A stretch of DNA of 64,000 nt from Arthrobacter sp. AZCC_0090 (GCF_014207375.1 NZ_JACHEE010000010.1:29204-93203); one strand, 5' to 3'. Numbered from the stretch's first letter, positions 1-9,018 are shown. Program-made: numbers and translations. Notes: a model not told the origin generated them from the letters alone.

Positions 1-297
1 GAGTTCGCCAGCGGCGTCAAGCTTCTCCATTGCCTCGTTGAGGAAGCGGGAGAGGGCGTACATGTCCTCGCGGGGGAGCGGGTTCACGAAGCTCGTGCGC
101 ATGTGGGTCAGCAAGGCGAAATGCAGATCGGTGGATTTCGCCTCGTGTTCGTGCATCTCTTCCACGAGCCGTTCGTGCTCCGCGACCGGGGCTCCGAAGA
201 TCTCAGAAAGCGTCCCTGTGGCCTCAAGAATCTGACGAGCCATCTGCGAAAGCAACTGCAAACCGGCGGGTTCTTGGGGGAAGAGACGCAGCTTCAT
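1..297 (-). CDS. DUF47 (PhoU-like) family protein, partial
   Basis: The first 99 codons of a gene that runs off the left edge, from an ATG at 297. The visible part begins MKLRLFPQEP and carries the helical segment HEHEAKSTDLHFAL and the stretch FVNPLPREDMYALSRF, which I recognise as the N-terminal half of DUF47. These cytoplasmic helical bundles are usually encoded next to a PitA-type phosphate permease and are thought to modulate it. The partner would lie left of the window, so this is inferred. The family is about 205 residues long, so roughly half is missing. Confidence 0.8.
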   Translation of the reverse strand, partial: MKLRLFPQEPAGLQLLSQMARQILEATGTLSEIFGAPVAEHERLVEEMHEHEAKSTDLHFALLTHMRTSFVNPLPREDMYALSRFLNEAMEKLDAAGEL

Positions 298-535
298 TTG
301 GCTTCCGGTAGGCGAGGTGGACGGGGACTGAGCGGCGTCTTCGCCGAAGGGCATAAAAATGGTGCCGAACCGGATACGCCTCTCGGCGGTAGGCCGCTCG
401 AAGCGGCTATAAGTTGAAGCCCGGGGGTTTCGCGGTTCGACACCAGTTTCAGTTTTCTACGTCGGCCGAGCTAAGTCAACATTGACAGTTGGCGCTCGGA
501 GTGGTTGCGGTGGCCCCACTCCCTTGTACTTCATG

Positions 536-1195
536 TCAATCAAGCTCACCCAGACGCCATGCGTTGGCCGCGTGCTCCAGGTCCTCAGCGGTCTTGACGA
601 GCTGATGCGAATTGCGGGTCAACTTGCTTGCGTGGCCTTCGTTCGAATGCTCGGCGCTGTCTGCCAGGGTGGCCTGGCCGAGCGCGACGACGCGGCAAAA
701 CGCAGCCGAGCGTTCCAGCGCGACGTCGAATTCGCCGTCGAACGCTCCCGAAAGGATGGCGTCTGCCATCTGCTTCATCTCGTCGGCTCCCGGGGGCTCC
801 GCGGCTCCCGCCACAACGTGTGAAACCTGTGCGGTGTCCCGGCCGGCCTTGAAGTACACGGAGATCCGCTCGGAATTCTGCATGGTGGCCGCGCGCAGGG
901 CATAAAGCCGCCACAAAGCGCCGGGCAAGGACCGGGCAGGGCTCTCGGCCCACATCTCGGCGATGGCTTCGAGGCCCTGCTCGTCGGCGAGCTTCACGAG
1001 GCGCCTGGTGATCTTGGGATCGTCGCTATCGCGGCCGCGCCGCACAAGTGCCTGAGCCGCAAGGTGTGCGGCTTCGGACACGCGCGCGGGGTCCGCTCCG
1101 CCGGCGAACGGCTCGAAGTCAATCGGCGCGAAGGGTTTCGGCTTGTGATGCCTGTTCGCCCCGCCGTACACAGGAGATCCCGATTGTTCGCTCAT
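536..1195 (-). CDS. conserved actinobacterial hypothetical protein
   Basis: A 219-residue acidic soluble protein with no signal peptide or membrane segment. It is mostly helical and alanine-rich, with a basic and proline-rich N-terminus (NRHHKPKPFAPIDF). I recall relatives in Arthrobacter being labelled as an RNA polymerase beta subunit; nothing in the sequence supports that label. It stands alone, about 280 bases upstream of tRNA-Lys on the opposite strand. Gene reality is well supported by codon usage and a clean ATG; function is unknown. Confidence 0.7.
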   Translation of the reverse strand: MSEQSGSPVYGGANRHHKPKPFAPIDFEPFAGGADPARVSEAAHLAAQALVRRGRDSDDPKITRRLVKLADEQGLEAIAEMWAESPARSLPGALWRLYALRAATMQNSERISVYFKAGRDTAQVSHVVAGAAEPPGADEMKQMADAILSGAFDGEFDVALERSAAFCRVVALGQATLADSAEHSNEGHASKLTRNSHQLVKTAEDLEHAANAWRLGELD

Positions 1196-1471
1196 GCCCC
1201 AACGCTACTCCTGTGCCATCGCTCGTGCACTCTTGAACGGTGGCAGATGTGGGGTCTGTTGCGTGGGGCTCGGCTTGTCTTCGGGTGTCGCCGGGGTGAC
1301 GCGTTCCTTCCTGACCTTGTTTGGATCCGTAAGTGCCGCGACACGCCGTTGTGGCCGCGCGTCGTCGTCGGCGTTTGGTTCAAAAGAGGTAACGACGGCG
1401 CGCGGGCCGGCGGTGTCAAAACGCCCCTGAGCTTGAGGTACAGTATTCATGGCTGTTTCTACAGTCAGCAG

Positions 1472-1544
1472 GGGCCTTTAGCTCAGTTGGTAGAGCATCG
1501 GACTTTTAATCCGTGGGTCGTGGGTTCGATCCCCACAGGGCCCA
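1472..1544 (+). tRNA. tRNA-Lys (anticodon TTT)
   Basis: A 73-nt cloverleaf. The acceptor GGGCCTT pairs with AGGGCCC, the D-arm contains GCTCAGTTGGTAGAGC, the anticodon loop is CTTTTAA (anticodon TTT, Lys), and the T-arm is GTGGG-TTCGATC-CCCAC. The discriminator base is A1544. The following bases are CCC, so the CCA end is not encoded. A strong terminator follows at once, and a small island of foreign-looking genes begins behind it. Confidence 0.97.
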
Positions 1545-1552
1545 CCCATTCC

Positions 1553-1583
1553 GCAGGCCAGAGGCACATTGCCTCTGGCCTGC
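1553..1583 (+). terminator. terminator of tRNA-Lys
   Basis: Perfect 13-bp stem (GCAGGCCAGAGGC and its complement) with loop ACATT, followed by TTCTCATTT. It starts 9 nt after the tRNA 3' end. Confidence 0.85.
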
Positions 1584-1586
1584 TTC

Positions 1587-2064
1587 TCATTTCGGGGCCA
1601 AATCCAACGGAAACCCAACGAATTCAGGGAGCATCCGCGTCTTGAAAGCCCGCGATGGCCTGGAAAGCTCTCGATAGGCATCCAAAATGGGTCGATGGTC
1701 ATAGATGTCCGAAATCGGGATCGATCTGACGTGGTGAAGGACGGACTCAAACGGAGAAGGCGCCCGATGCAGAAGGGGAGCATCGTGGCCGGCAACCTGA
1801 TCCGCCGTGATGTCCAGAATGTAGCCCCCCAGGCTCCAGCCAGCAATGCGAATACAGCCACGATGGGCTCTGTTCACCGCAACGGATGATCCATACGTCC
1901 TCACCGTAGTCTTCTAGAACTTTGGCGAGCATGAAAGTAGCCCATCGGCACGAACCATGTGGGAAGGTGCGCAGCCCCGAGTGACCGCTGATGTCCATGT
2001 TCCGTAAGGCCAGACGGAAGGCAGTCATGATGCTTTTGACCTTCTGGAGTTGTGACTCGTCCAT
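1587..2064 (-). pseudogene. frameshifted papain-like (Cys-His-Asp) protein gene
   Basis: Two overlapping reading frames on this strand join into one protein of about 157 residues. Frame one (from 2064) gives FPHGSCRWATFMLAKVLEDY and SHCWLEPGG; the second frame continues YILDITADQV to a stop at 1587. The break is at a run of six C on the + strand (1825-1830; six G in the gene); five would restore E-P-G-G-Y-I-L-D. The restored chain has a Cys in GSCRWA, a His in SHCW and an Asp in LDITAD, in the order of a papain or transglutaminase-like triad, as in hypothetical proteins of accessory regions. The frameshift may be real or a sequencing error. No partner gene is evident apart from the short ORF directly upstream. 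Confidence 0.65.
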
Positions 2065-2065
2065 T

Positions 2066-2155
2066 TCAGCGTCCCGGCGTTCGCTTCACTTGATCGAGCG
2101 CCTCGGCGACCTCGGTGTGAACTACTTTGCGCCCCATGTAGACGTCTTGAGTCAT
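2066..2155 (-). CDS. 29-residue ORF coupled to the frameshifted gene
   Basis: ATG at 2155, stop TGA at 2066-2068, with one base between that stop and the ATG of the papain-like gene (TGAAATG). An AAGGATCAGG stretch lies a few bases upstream and could serve as ribosome binding site. The peptide starts MTQDVYMGRKVV. It could be a leader or small partner expressed by translational coupling, or the last piece of a deleted gene. Unknown family; modest confidence. Confidence 0.35.
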   Translation of the reverse strand: MTQDVYMGRKVVHTEVAEALDQVKRTPGR

Positions 2156-2235
2156 CGATACCTGATCCTTCAGCCTTGAGTTAATGCAATGGTGCCAACC
2201 AAACCAGGACGAACGGGTCGGCCAGGCACCACCGC

Positions 2236-2706
2236 CTATGCCTCGTCAGTACACGTGACGTTGAAGTTATCGAACTGCGTCTGGCCGTTGGCGTAGTGGT
2301 AGTCGACCGTGTAAGTGCAGGAGAAGCTGAGTGGCGCTCCGGTCACGGCTCTTGTTTCAGACAGATACAGATGATCCTCCTGCGGGTCACCGGATTTAAA
2401 GAGGGTCTGCTGGTGCGTGGTCGTGCTGTCCGAGCGCGTAAAGGTCCCGCGTGTGAAGGAGAAGGCAGACGTTACATTTTCTTCCACAATGGCGTTTCCG
2501 CTCGGGGTCGAGACATAGTTGCTTTCACCGTCCAGGGAGATACAAATGATGCCACGGTTAGCTGGGTAGCATTCGCTGAAATGGGCTGTGGAGGCTCCGC
2601 TGCTGCTGGCCGCAAAAGCGGGGGTGGAGCCGAGTGCCAAGGTGGCGGTTGCGGCTACGGCAACTGCGGCTCGGGCAACGGTTCGTCGGGTGGTTCTGCT
2701 GAACAT
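2236..2706 (-). CDS. small secreted protein, unknown
   Basis: A 156-residue protein with a clear Sec signal peptide: a basic start (MFSRTTRRTVAR), an Ala/Val-rich core and a cleavage site near residue 32 (AFA-AS). A GGGAG ribosome binding site sits just upstream of the ATG. The mature part has four cysteines (near 46, 54, 130 and 152) that could form two disulfides, and is rich in Ser and Thr. I do not recognise the family. It lies in the degraded island behind tRNA-Lys and has no obvious functional partner. Confidence 0.7.
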   Translation of the reverse strand: MFSRTTRRTVARAAVAVAATATLALGSTPAFAASSSGASTAHFSECYPANRGIICISLDGESNYVSTPSGNAIVEENVTSAFSFTRGTFTRSDSTTTHQQTLFKSGDPQEDHLYLSETRAVTGAPLSFSCTYTVDYHYANGQTQFDNFNVTCTDEA

Positions 2707-2923
2707 GGTGATCTCCCTGTGAAGGGGCTGGAGTGTGCATCACCAGGGTGGGCGGAGACCATGCACTTTGGATGGAATCGGGGCTAGCCCCTGACGGCGG
2801 GATTTCCACTGGATTTCAATCCGTTTAGTACGGGTGCGATGAACCATATCAGAGTGCAACTTGATTGCGCAGCACCCGAATATTTGACTAGGCAGTACCC
2901 GGATTCGTGTATGAGACACGGAA

Positions 2924-3371
2924 GTGCAGCTCGCCGCGCTCGAAGCAGAGGCCAAGCGCAACGGCCGGAAGCTGACCGTCTACCGGGAAGATGCAGCTTC
3001 GGCCAAGAGCCTGAAGAATCGGCCGGTGCTGGCGTCAGCGCTCGCGGACCTCAAGGCCGGCACCTATGAGGCGCTGGCAGTATCCAAGCTCGACCGGCTC
3101 TCCCGTTCGGTGGCGGACTTCGCAGCGTTGTTGGAAACATCGGACCGTCAGCGCTGGGCTCTCATCTGCCTGGACCTCGAGATTGATACCTCCACAATCA
3201 CCGGCGCGGCCATGGCGCAGGTGACCTGCACATTTGCGGAGATGGAGCGCAAGAAGATCGCGGAGCGCACGCGGGACGGAGTGGCGAAGATGAAAGCCAC
3301 CACGGGCAAGCACATGGGGCGTCGCAGCGCACTGCCTGCCCCAACCGTCCAGCGGATAGTTTCAGAGCGTG
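2924..3371 (+). pseudogene. serine recombinase (resolvase) remnant
   Basis: The reading frame from 2924 encodes the middle of a small serine recombinase: VSKLDRLSRSVADFA, TSTITGAAMAQVTCTFAEME and RTRDGVAKMKATTGKHMGRR are typical of the catalytic domain and the long E-helix. The first 20-25 residues, which carry the catalytic serine, are missing upstream of QLAALEAEAK. Homology also ends after TVQRIVSERD, so the C-terminal DNA-binding part is lost although the frame stays open to 3571. It is a dead integrase or resolvase fragment, consistent with past mobile DNA next to tRNA-Lys. Confidence 0.8.
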
Positions 3372-3577
3372 ATGTTAGGTCCTCCCGCCATTGGCGGTTT
3401 TCGGTGTTTGTCTGCCCGATTCGTAGAGGGACCGCTTGGATGCATCACGTTAACTGTCGAGCGCTCATCGCAACCCAACGTTTACCCAACGAAAACGACG
3501 GCATCCAACGAAATCGGGCTGACCCTTCCAAGGTCCAAGGGCATCGAGAATCCGCGGAAGCTCGGGGGTAATGGCAG

Positions 3578-5020
3578 CTATCGGAATCTGGCGAAATTGA
3601 AGGCCGCCCAATCCGTGTGCGTGACCCACCTGGCTGGGTGACGGCCGAGCGGTCCGGCATGCTCCGACCAGTGTGCGGGGGCGCCGCCGATCCTTCCGGG
3701 GAGAGGCACTCGTCGCGCCGGCCCCCAGGCGGTGTTGGTTGCCACGAGGGTGAAGTCTTCGGGTGCGGGCGTGGGCGGGTGCTCGCTCGGCGGGGTGAGC
3801 GAATACAACAAGTTGGCCGTGCCAATCAGCGAGGACTGGATGCGCGCCGTCACAGAGTGGGTGAGACGCCGGGTCAAAGCACGGGCGACGGCCGCGGCCA
3901 AGAGCCAGCCAGTCGCGTGGTCGAGAGCTTGGACGGGCAGCGGGGTCGGCTCCGCCCGTCCCATGGCGTTAGCTCCGTCGTCGGCGATGCCACAGCTCAT
4001 CTGGACCAAGCTGTCGAACCCGCGGCGATTGCGCCACGGACCATCCCAGCCGTAGGCGTCGAGGCTGGCTATGATCAGGCCGGGGTTCACGGCGGTCAGG
4101 GCTTCGTCGTCGTAGCCCAAGCCTTTCAGGGCGTCGCCTCGCAGTCCCGATACGAGCACATCGGCACCCGCGAGCAGTTCTTCGAAGGTTGCGCGGTCGC
4201 TTGAGGCCGTGAGATCCAAAGCGGCGGTACGTTTGCCGAGCGTCGTCTCAGGGAGTAGCGACGGCACCTCGTCAAAGCCCGGCGGGTCGATCCGCAGCAC
4301 GTCCGCACCATAGCCGGCGAGGAACTTGGTGCACACCGGTCCGGCGATCACCCGCGTCAGGTCCAGCACGCGCACCCCGTCGAAGGGCAGCTGCCCGACG
4401 GCGTTCGGTGTGCGGATGCCGGGCGACTGGCGCTCGACGACGGTCAGCGGCGGCGCGTCCGCGGTCGCCGCCCCCGGAGCCGAGGCGAGCCACTGGCGGC
4501 GGTTGTGCATGACGGCGGCACATCCGCCCGCCTCCACGATCGCCGTCTCCAACTCCTCGGCACGCAGCCCGGCCACTGCGGCCTCGACGGTTTCGCGGTC
4601 ATGGGCGCCCAGCACCTGCTCGACGGCGGCGCGGTGGTTGGCGTAGTTGGTGTGCAGCCTGATCCAAGCGTCCGCCGCACGATAGTTTCCGGCGATGGGG
4701 TCCCACAGCGGCGGTTGGGTCCAGCCGATCGGGGTGAACAGCCTCTCGGACGTGAACGCGGCGCACGCTTCCCGACTGTTTACGGTCACCGCTTGCGGCC
4801 GCGAGTCCCGGCGGGCGGCGAGGAACTGTGCTGCGGCCACCGTCGCGACAGCAACCGCTCCGGTCGCAAGTCCTGTCACGTCAAAAGCCGCCGGGAGGAC
4901 CGCCCGTGGCCCGGTCGTCGTTAGCTGAGTGGCTGGCCAATCCTCATTGTCGTCATCGGCGCCGATCGCGTGCCACACGCGTGAGATCACATCAGCGAAG
5001 CTGTCGTTCACACTCCCCAT
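3578..5020 (-). CDS. CoA-transferase family III (CaiB/BaiF-like)
   Basis: About 480 residues. The region DLTRVIAGPVCTKFLAGYG followed by ADVLRIDPP is the hallmark nucleotide/CoA-binding start of family III CoA-transferases, and GWDGPWRNRRGFDSLVQ is another conserved block. The N-terminal third contains AWIRLHTNYANHRAA, typical of the other half of the fold, so the chain looks like the rearranged two-part version common in actinobacteria. It would move CoA between carboxylic acids; the substrate is unknown. Starts possible at TTG 5047, ATG 5020 or a GTG just behind a GGGGAG motif. It diverges from the DedA gene, leaving under 60 bases for both promoters. Confidence 0.8.
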   Translation of the reverse strand: MGSVNDSFADVISRVWHAIGADDDNEDWPATQLTTTGPRAVLPAAFDVTGLATGAVAVATVAAAQFLAARRDSRPQAVTVNSREACAAFTSERLFTPIGWTQPPLWDPIAGNYRAADAWIRLHTNYANHRAAVEQVLGAHDRETVEAAVAGLRAEELETAIVEAGGCAAVMHNRRQWLASAPGAATADAPPLTVVERQSPGIRTPNAVGQLPFDGVRVLDLTRVIAGPVCTKFLAGYGADVLRIDPPGFDEVPSLLPETTLGKRTAALDLTASSDRATFEELLAGADVLVSGLRGDALKGLGYDDEALTAVNPGLIIASLDAYGWDGPWRNRRGFDSLVQMSCGIADDGANAMGRAEPTPLPVQALDHATGWLLAAAVARALTRRLTHSVTARIQSSLIGTANLLYSLTPPSEHPPTPAPEDFTLVATNTAWGPARRVPLPGRIGGAPAHWSEHAGPLGRHPARWVTHTDWAAFNFARFR

Positions 5021-5077
5021 TCTCAACGGGCCTACACCGGCGATCAACTTTGATTGTCGTCTGCCAGACTATTCACC

Positions 5078-5686
5078 ATGCAGGCCCTTTTGGATGGACT
5101 CTTGAACACCAGCCCGCTCCTGATCGGGTGCATTGTTTTCGCCCTCGTCTTCGCCGAGGATGCGATCTTCGTGGGCTTTGTGATCCCGGGCGAAACGGCA
5201 GCCGTCGTCGGCGGGGTGATTGCAAGCCGTGGAATCTTCCCGTTGTGGCTCATGATCGCCATTGTGGTGACTGCCGCAATCACGGGCGACACCGTGGGCT
5301 ACGAAATAGGCAAGCACTTTGGTCCCCGGGTGATGGCCCTGAAGATCCTGGACAAGAGGCGCGCCCAGCTGCAAAAGGCCGAAGATTTCCTCAAGGACAA
5401 GGGGGGCCTCGCTGTATTCCTCGGCCGGTTTACGGCCTTCTTCCGCGCAGTCATGCCCGCGCTCGCCGGACTCAGCCGGATGCCTTACCGGCGTTTCGCC
5501 TTCTGGAACTTCAGCGGCGGCATCGTCTGGGGGTCCTTGTTCGTGACCCTCGGTTTTGTGGCTGGAAACTCGTACGAGGAAGTGGCCCGCATGGTGGGCC
5601 GGGGTGCCGCAGCGGTGGTGGCTGTTATTGCGGTGGCGATCCTTGTCGTCTGGCAGGTCAGGAAGCACCGGGCCAAGAAAGTTTGA
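5078..5686 (+). CDS. DedA family membrane protein
   Basis: 202 residues with several membrane segments. The motif FAEDAIFVGFVIPGET near the N-terminus and the amphipathic region FLGRFTAFFRAVMPALAG are characteristic of DedA/SNARE-associated proteins, now seen as lipid scramblase or undecaprenyl-phosphate recycling type proteins of the inner membrane. The ATG at 5078 is chosen over a TTG at 5054 because the family starts close to the first helix. The C-terminus is basic (RKHRAKK). Confidence 0.88.
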   Translation: MQALLDGLLNTSPLLIGCIVFALVFAEDAIFVGFVIPGETAAVVGGVIASRGIFPLWLMIAIVVTAAITGDTVGYEIGKHFGPRVMALKILDKRRAQLQKAEDFLKDKGGLAVFLGRFTAFFRAVMPALAGLSRMPYRRFAFWNFSGGIVWGSLFVTLGFVAGNSYEEVARMVGRGAAAVVAVIAVAILVVWQVRKHRAKKV

Positions 5687-5887
5687 GCAAGCGGTAGTGG
5701 AAATCTGGCTGAAACCTCAAGGCTTTAGGCTGGTCACAATTTGTTCGGGACGGGCGCTAGAGGAGTGAGCTGGATATGTCTGACGTTTGGCGTTATAACC
5801 GTAATAGCTGCCCCGACGTCCTCGGCTTTTCCGGGCCTTGAGTGATCTGATGTCCGCTTCTGCAGCACACAACTTTAAGGAGAACCG

Positions 5888-6190
5888 ATGCATCTTTTGC
5901 CCCGTGAGCAAGAAAAGCTGATGATCGTGGTCGCTGCCGACCTCGCCCGCCGTCGGCAATCCCGCGGATTGAAACTCAACTTTCCCGAAGCCGTGGCGAT
6001 CATCAGCTACGAACTGATTGAGGGTGCCCGCGACGGAAAGACCGTTGCCGATCTCATGAGCTACGGGACAACGCTGCTGCGCCGTGAGGATGTCATGGAG
6101 GGCGTGCCCGAGATGATCCATGACGTCCAAATCGAGGCCACGTTCCCTGACGGCACCAAGCTCGTCACCGTCCACGACCCCATCCGCTAG
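5888..6190 (+). CDS. ureA: urease subunit gamma
   Basis: 100 residues beginning [11 protein letters not shown], with [20 protein letters not shown] and [20 protein letters not shown], diagnostic for urease gamma. It forms the structural enzyme with UreB and UreC, which hydrolyses urea to ammonia and carbamate in the cytoplasm. The ribosome binding site AAGGAG lies 6 nt upstream. It is the first gene of an eight-gene run; the 200 bases before it must hold the promoter, but I could not identify a convincing GlnR or AmtR site there. Confidence 0.97.
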   Translation: MHLLPREQEKLMIVVAADLARRRQSRGLKLNFPEAVAIISYELIEGARDGKTVADLMSYGTTLLRREDVMEGVPEMIHDVQIEATFPDGTKLVTVHDPIR

Positions 6191-6199
6191 GAGGCCACC

Positions 6200-6586
6200 A
6201 TGATTCCCGGAGAGTACCGGCTCCAAGCAGAGCCCATTGAGTGCAACAGCGGACGCGAGGCAATCGCCGTCGAGGTGGTCAACCGTGGTGATCGCCCTGT
6301 CCAGGTGGGCTCGCACTACCATTTCGCCGAGGCGAACCCTGCCCTCGATTTCAACCGTGAAGCCGCCCATGGCCGCCGCCTGGACATCCCCGCGGGAACA
6401 GCCGCACGTTTCGAACCCGGCGACTCCAAGACCGTCAAACTGGTGGCCCTTGCGGGCAGCCGCGAGGTTTACGGCCTGCGGAACGCCGTCAACGGATCGC
6501 TGGATGCAGGCAGCGGAAAGAACGACGGCGGCGCTGCCGCTGCCGCCGAAGGACCCGGAGCAAGCAAGGAAGGGACAGCCCAGTGA
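6200..6586 (+). CDS. ureB: urease subunit beta
   Basis: 128 residues beginning MIPGEYRL, with [19 protein letters not shown] and [20 protein letters not shown], the signature of urease beta. The last 25 residues are a low-complexity Gly/Ala tail (from [10 protein letters not shown]), longer than in enteric enzymes. It starts 9 nt after ureA, and its stop overlaps the GTG start of ureC by 4 nt, so translation is probably coupled. Confidence 0.97.
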   Translation: MIPGEYRLQAEPIECNSGREAIAVEVVNRGDRPVQVGSHYHFAEANPALDFNREAAHGRRLDIPAGTAARFEPGDSKTVKLVALAGSREVYGLRNAVNGSLDAGSGKNDGGAAAAAEGPGASKEGTAQ

Positions 6587-8379
6587 GCTTCGAAATTTCG
6601 CGCAAGCAGTACGCAGACCTTTACGGCCCGACGACTGGCGACTCCATCCGCTTGGCGGACACCGAGCTTTTCCTCGAGATCGAGAACGACTACACGGTCT
6701 ACGGCGAAGAGGTCATGTTCGGCGGCGGCAAAGTGGTTCGCGACGGGATGGGGCAGAACGGCCAAGTGACCCGCGGCGGCCGTTTGCCTGAATCAAACGC
6801 TGCCTCGGACCAGACGCTCGACGTCCCGGACACCGTCATCTCCAACGTGGTGGTCCTCGACTACACGGGAATCTACAAGGCCGACGTGGCGCTCAAAGAC
6901 GGGCACATCTTCAAGATCGGCAAGGCCGGGAACCCGCAGATCGCCGACGGCGTGGACATCGTGATCGGCGCCAGCACCGAGATGATCGCGGGCGAGGGCA
7001 AGATCCTCACCGCAGGCGGCGTCGACACCCACATCCACTACATTTCCCCGGACCAGGTCCCCACCGCGCTATGCAGCGGCGTCACCACCATGGTGGGCGG
7101 CGGGACCGGGCCGGCCGAAGGCACCAAGGCCACCACCATCACGCCGGGCAAATGGCACATTTCGAGGATGCTGCAATCCGTAGAAGGGCTCCCGATCAAT
7201 ATCGGCCTCCTCGGCAAGGGGCACGCGTCCGCCGTCGAGCCTCTGGCCGAACAAATCCGTGCGGGCGCAGTGGGCCTCAAAGTCCATGAAGACTGGGGTG
7301 CCACGACGTCGTCCATCGACATGTCCCTGCGGGTGGCGGATGAATTCGATGTGCAGGTGGCCATCCACACGGACACCCTCAACGAGTGCGGATTCGTGGA
7401 GGACACCATCAAGGCGATCGACGGCCGCGTGATCCACACCTTCCACACCGAAGGCGCTGGCGGCGGGCACGCTCCGGACATCATCAAGATTGCTGGATTG
7501 CCCAATGTGCTCCCGGCATCCACCAACCCCACGCTCCCGTACACGCGGAACACCATCGAAGAGCACCTGGACATGCTCATGGTGTGCCACCACCTCAACC
7601 CGGACATCCCGGAAGACGTGGCGTTCGCAGATTCCCGCATCCGGGCCGAAACCATCGCCGCCGAAGACGTGCTCCAGGACCTGGGCATCTTCTCCATGAC
7701 GTCCTCGGATTCCCAGGCCATGGGTCGCGTGGGCGAAGTCGTCATCCGCACGTGGCAAGTGGCCGACGCCATGAAGCGGCAGCGGGGCGTCCTCAAGGAC
7801 CCCCGGAGGGACAGCACAGGTGCAAGCCACGGCGCTCCGAACGGCTTGGGCGAGGAAAGCGATAACTTCAGGATCAAGCGCTACATCGCCAAATACACCA
7901 TCAACCCCGCGATCGCGCAGGGCATGGCCGACTCCATCGGCTCGGTGGAAGTGGGTAAGTTCGCCGACCTCGTTCTGTGGAATCCGGCTTTCTTCGGCGT
8001 GAAGCCTGAACTTGTCCTCAAAGGCGGGCAGATTGCCTACGCACTGATGGGCGATTCCAACGGCTCCATCCCCACCCCGCAGCCACGCACCATGCGCCCG
8101 ATGTTCGCCACCTACGGCAAGGCGTTGCAGCAGTCCTCCATCACGTTCCTGTCCAAGGCGGCAATCGCGGCCGGCGTCCCACAGGAACTTGGCCTCGAAC
8201 GTGTCATCCGGGCGGTATCCGGCATCCGGAACCTCACCAAAGCGGACCTGAAGTTCAACGGCGAAACGCCGGATATCGCCGTCGACCCCGAAACCTACAA
8301 AGTGACTGTCGACGGCGAAGACGTCACCTGTGAGCCTTCCGACGTGCTGCCCATGGCCCAGCGCTACTTCCTTTTCTAG
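6583..8379 (+). CDS. ureC: urease subunit alpha (catalytic)
   Basis: 598 residues with a GTG start overlapping ureB. All nickel-site residues are present at a constant offset of +16 from the Klebsiella enzyme: H150 and H152 ([10 protein letters not shown]), carbamylated K233 (GLKVHEDWG), H262 (AIHTDT), H288 ([10 protein letters not shown]), flap H336 (MVCHH) and D376 ([12 protein letters not shown]). It is longer than the usual 567-572 residues because of inserts near residue 60-80 (after [10 protein letters not shown]) and near residue 410 (a Gly/Ser-rich stretch before [16 protein letters not shown]). Expected to be fully active once loaded with nickel by UreDEFG. Confidence 0.98.
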   Translation: MSFEISRKQYADLYGPTTGDSIRLADTELFLEIENDYTVYGEEVMFGGGKVVRDGMGQNGQVTRGGRLPESNAASDQTLDVPDTVISNVVVLDYTGIYKADVALKDGHIFKIGKAGNPQIADGVDIVIGASTEMIAGEGKILTAGGVDTHIHYISPDQVPTALCSGVTTMVGGGTGPAEGTKATTITPGKWHISRMLQSVEGLPINIGLLGKGHASAVEPLAEQIRAGAVGLKVHEDWGATTSSIDMSLRVADEFDVQVAIHTDTLNECGFVEDTIKAIDGRVIHTFHTEGAGGGHAPDIIKIAGLPNVLPASTNPTLPYTRNTIEEHLDMLMVCHHLNPDIPEDVAFADSRIRAETIAAEDVLQDLGIFSMTSSDSQAMGRVGEVVIRTWQVADAMKRQRGVLKDPRRDSTGASHGAPNGLGEESDNFRIKRYIAKYTINPAIAQGMADSIGSVEVGKFADLVLWNPAFFGVKPELVLKGGQIAYALMGDSNGSIPTPQPRTMRPMFATYGKALQQSSITFLSKAAIAAGVPQELGLERVIRAVSGIRNLTKADLKFNGETPDIAVDPETYKVTVDGEDVTCEPSDVLPMAQRYFLF

Positions 8380-8397
8380 ATCGCCGGAGGAGAACAC

Positions 8398-8883
8398 ATG
8401 ATCATCGAAAGGATCCTCGGCAACCTGCACGAATTGCCGCAAGCCGAAGCCGCGGCGCTCGCCAAACTCCACAAGGAGAAGGTCGTCCTGCCCAGCGCCC
8501 AACTGGTCAAACGCATCCAACGCGTGACCACGGACCACGGCAAGGAACTCGGCATCCGGCTCCCGGCCGGATCCGGAGACCTGCGCGACGGCGACATCCT
8601 CGCCGTCGAGGACGCGAACCTGATTGTAGTGTCCGTGCTGCCGAGCGACGTCCTGGTGATTGCTGCCCGCAGTATCTACGAAATGGGTGTCGTGGCGCAC
8701 TCCCTTGGCAACCGGCACCTGCAGGCCCAGTTCTTCGACGGCGACTCCGAGTACGGGGCCGAAGTCATGGTGTGCCAGTACGACCACACGGTGGAGGACT
8801 ACCTCAAACACGTCGGTGTGCCTTACGAACGCCAGGAACGCGTCATGCCGGTGCCTTTCCGCCATGCTGAACACACGCACTAG
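8398..8883 (+). CDS. ureE: urease accessory protein UreE (nickel carrier)
   Basis: 161 residues, starting 18 nt after ureC behind GGAGGAGA. The C-terminal domain contains GNRHLQAQF and YDHTVEDYLKHVGVPYERQ, typical of UreE metallochaperones, which hand nickel to the UreG/UreDF complex. The C-terminus has only a short histidine tail (HAEHTH) rather than a long His-rich extension, so nickel storage is probably limited. It is separated from ureF by 135 bases holding a large inverted repeat. Confidence 0.95.
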   Translation: MIIERILGNLHELPQAEAAALAKLHKEKVVLPSAQLVKRIQRVTTDHGKELGIRLPAGSGDLRDGDILAVEDANLIVVSVLPSDVLVIAARSIYEMGVVAHSLGNRHLQAQFFDGDSEYGAEVMVCQYDHTVEDYLKHVGVPYERQERVMPVPFRHAEHTH

Positions 8884-8925
8884 TTCCGCCTCGGGTGCCG
8901 CTAACCCGGTCGGCAAGCCTCCGGC

Positions 8926-8983
8926 GGGTGATAGGGGCCGTGCCCGCTTCGCGGTGCCCGCCACGCCGCGGCCCCTATCACCC
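8926..8983 (+). promoter_or_regulatory. long inverted repeat between ureE and ureF
   Basis: A perfect 15-bp stem (GGGTGATAGGGGCCG at 8926-8940, its complement at 8969-8983) encloses a 28-nt GC-rich loop. No T-run follows, so it is more likely an attenuator or mRNA-stability element that sets UreFGD levels below those of the structural subunits than a full terminator. Confidence 0.55.
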
Positions 8984-9018
8984 ACCTACGCCGTACACGT
9001 CACCTTCGGGGAACAACA

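Noticed and set aside
1600..3500. Island end repeats based on CCAACGAA-like motifs near 1610 and 3480
   Set aside because: Short similar motifs occur on both sides but no exact repeat of useful length, so no att site is claimed.
5687..5887. GlnR/AmtR nitrogen-control site before ureA
   Set aside because: Searched by eye for GTnAC-N6-GAAAC and ATAG-type boxes; only poor matches, not worth calling.
7069..8985. 638-codon open frame antisense to ureC/ureE
   Set aside because: Shadow of strongly biased codons on the other strand; composition is His/Arg/Asp-rich with no domain, while ureC has all catalytic residues.
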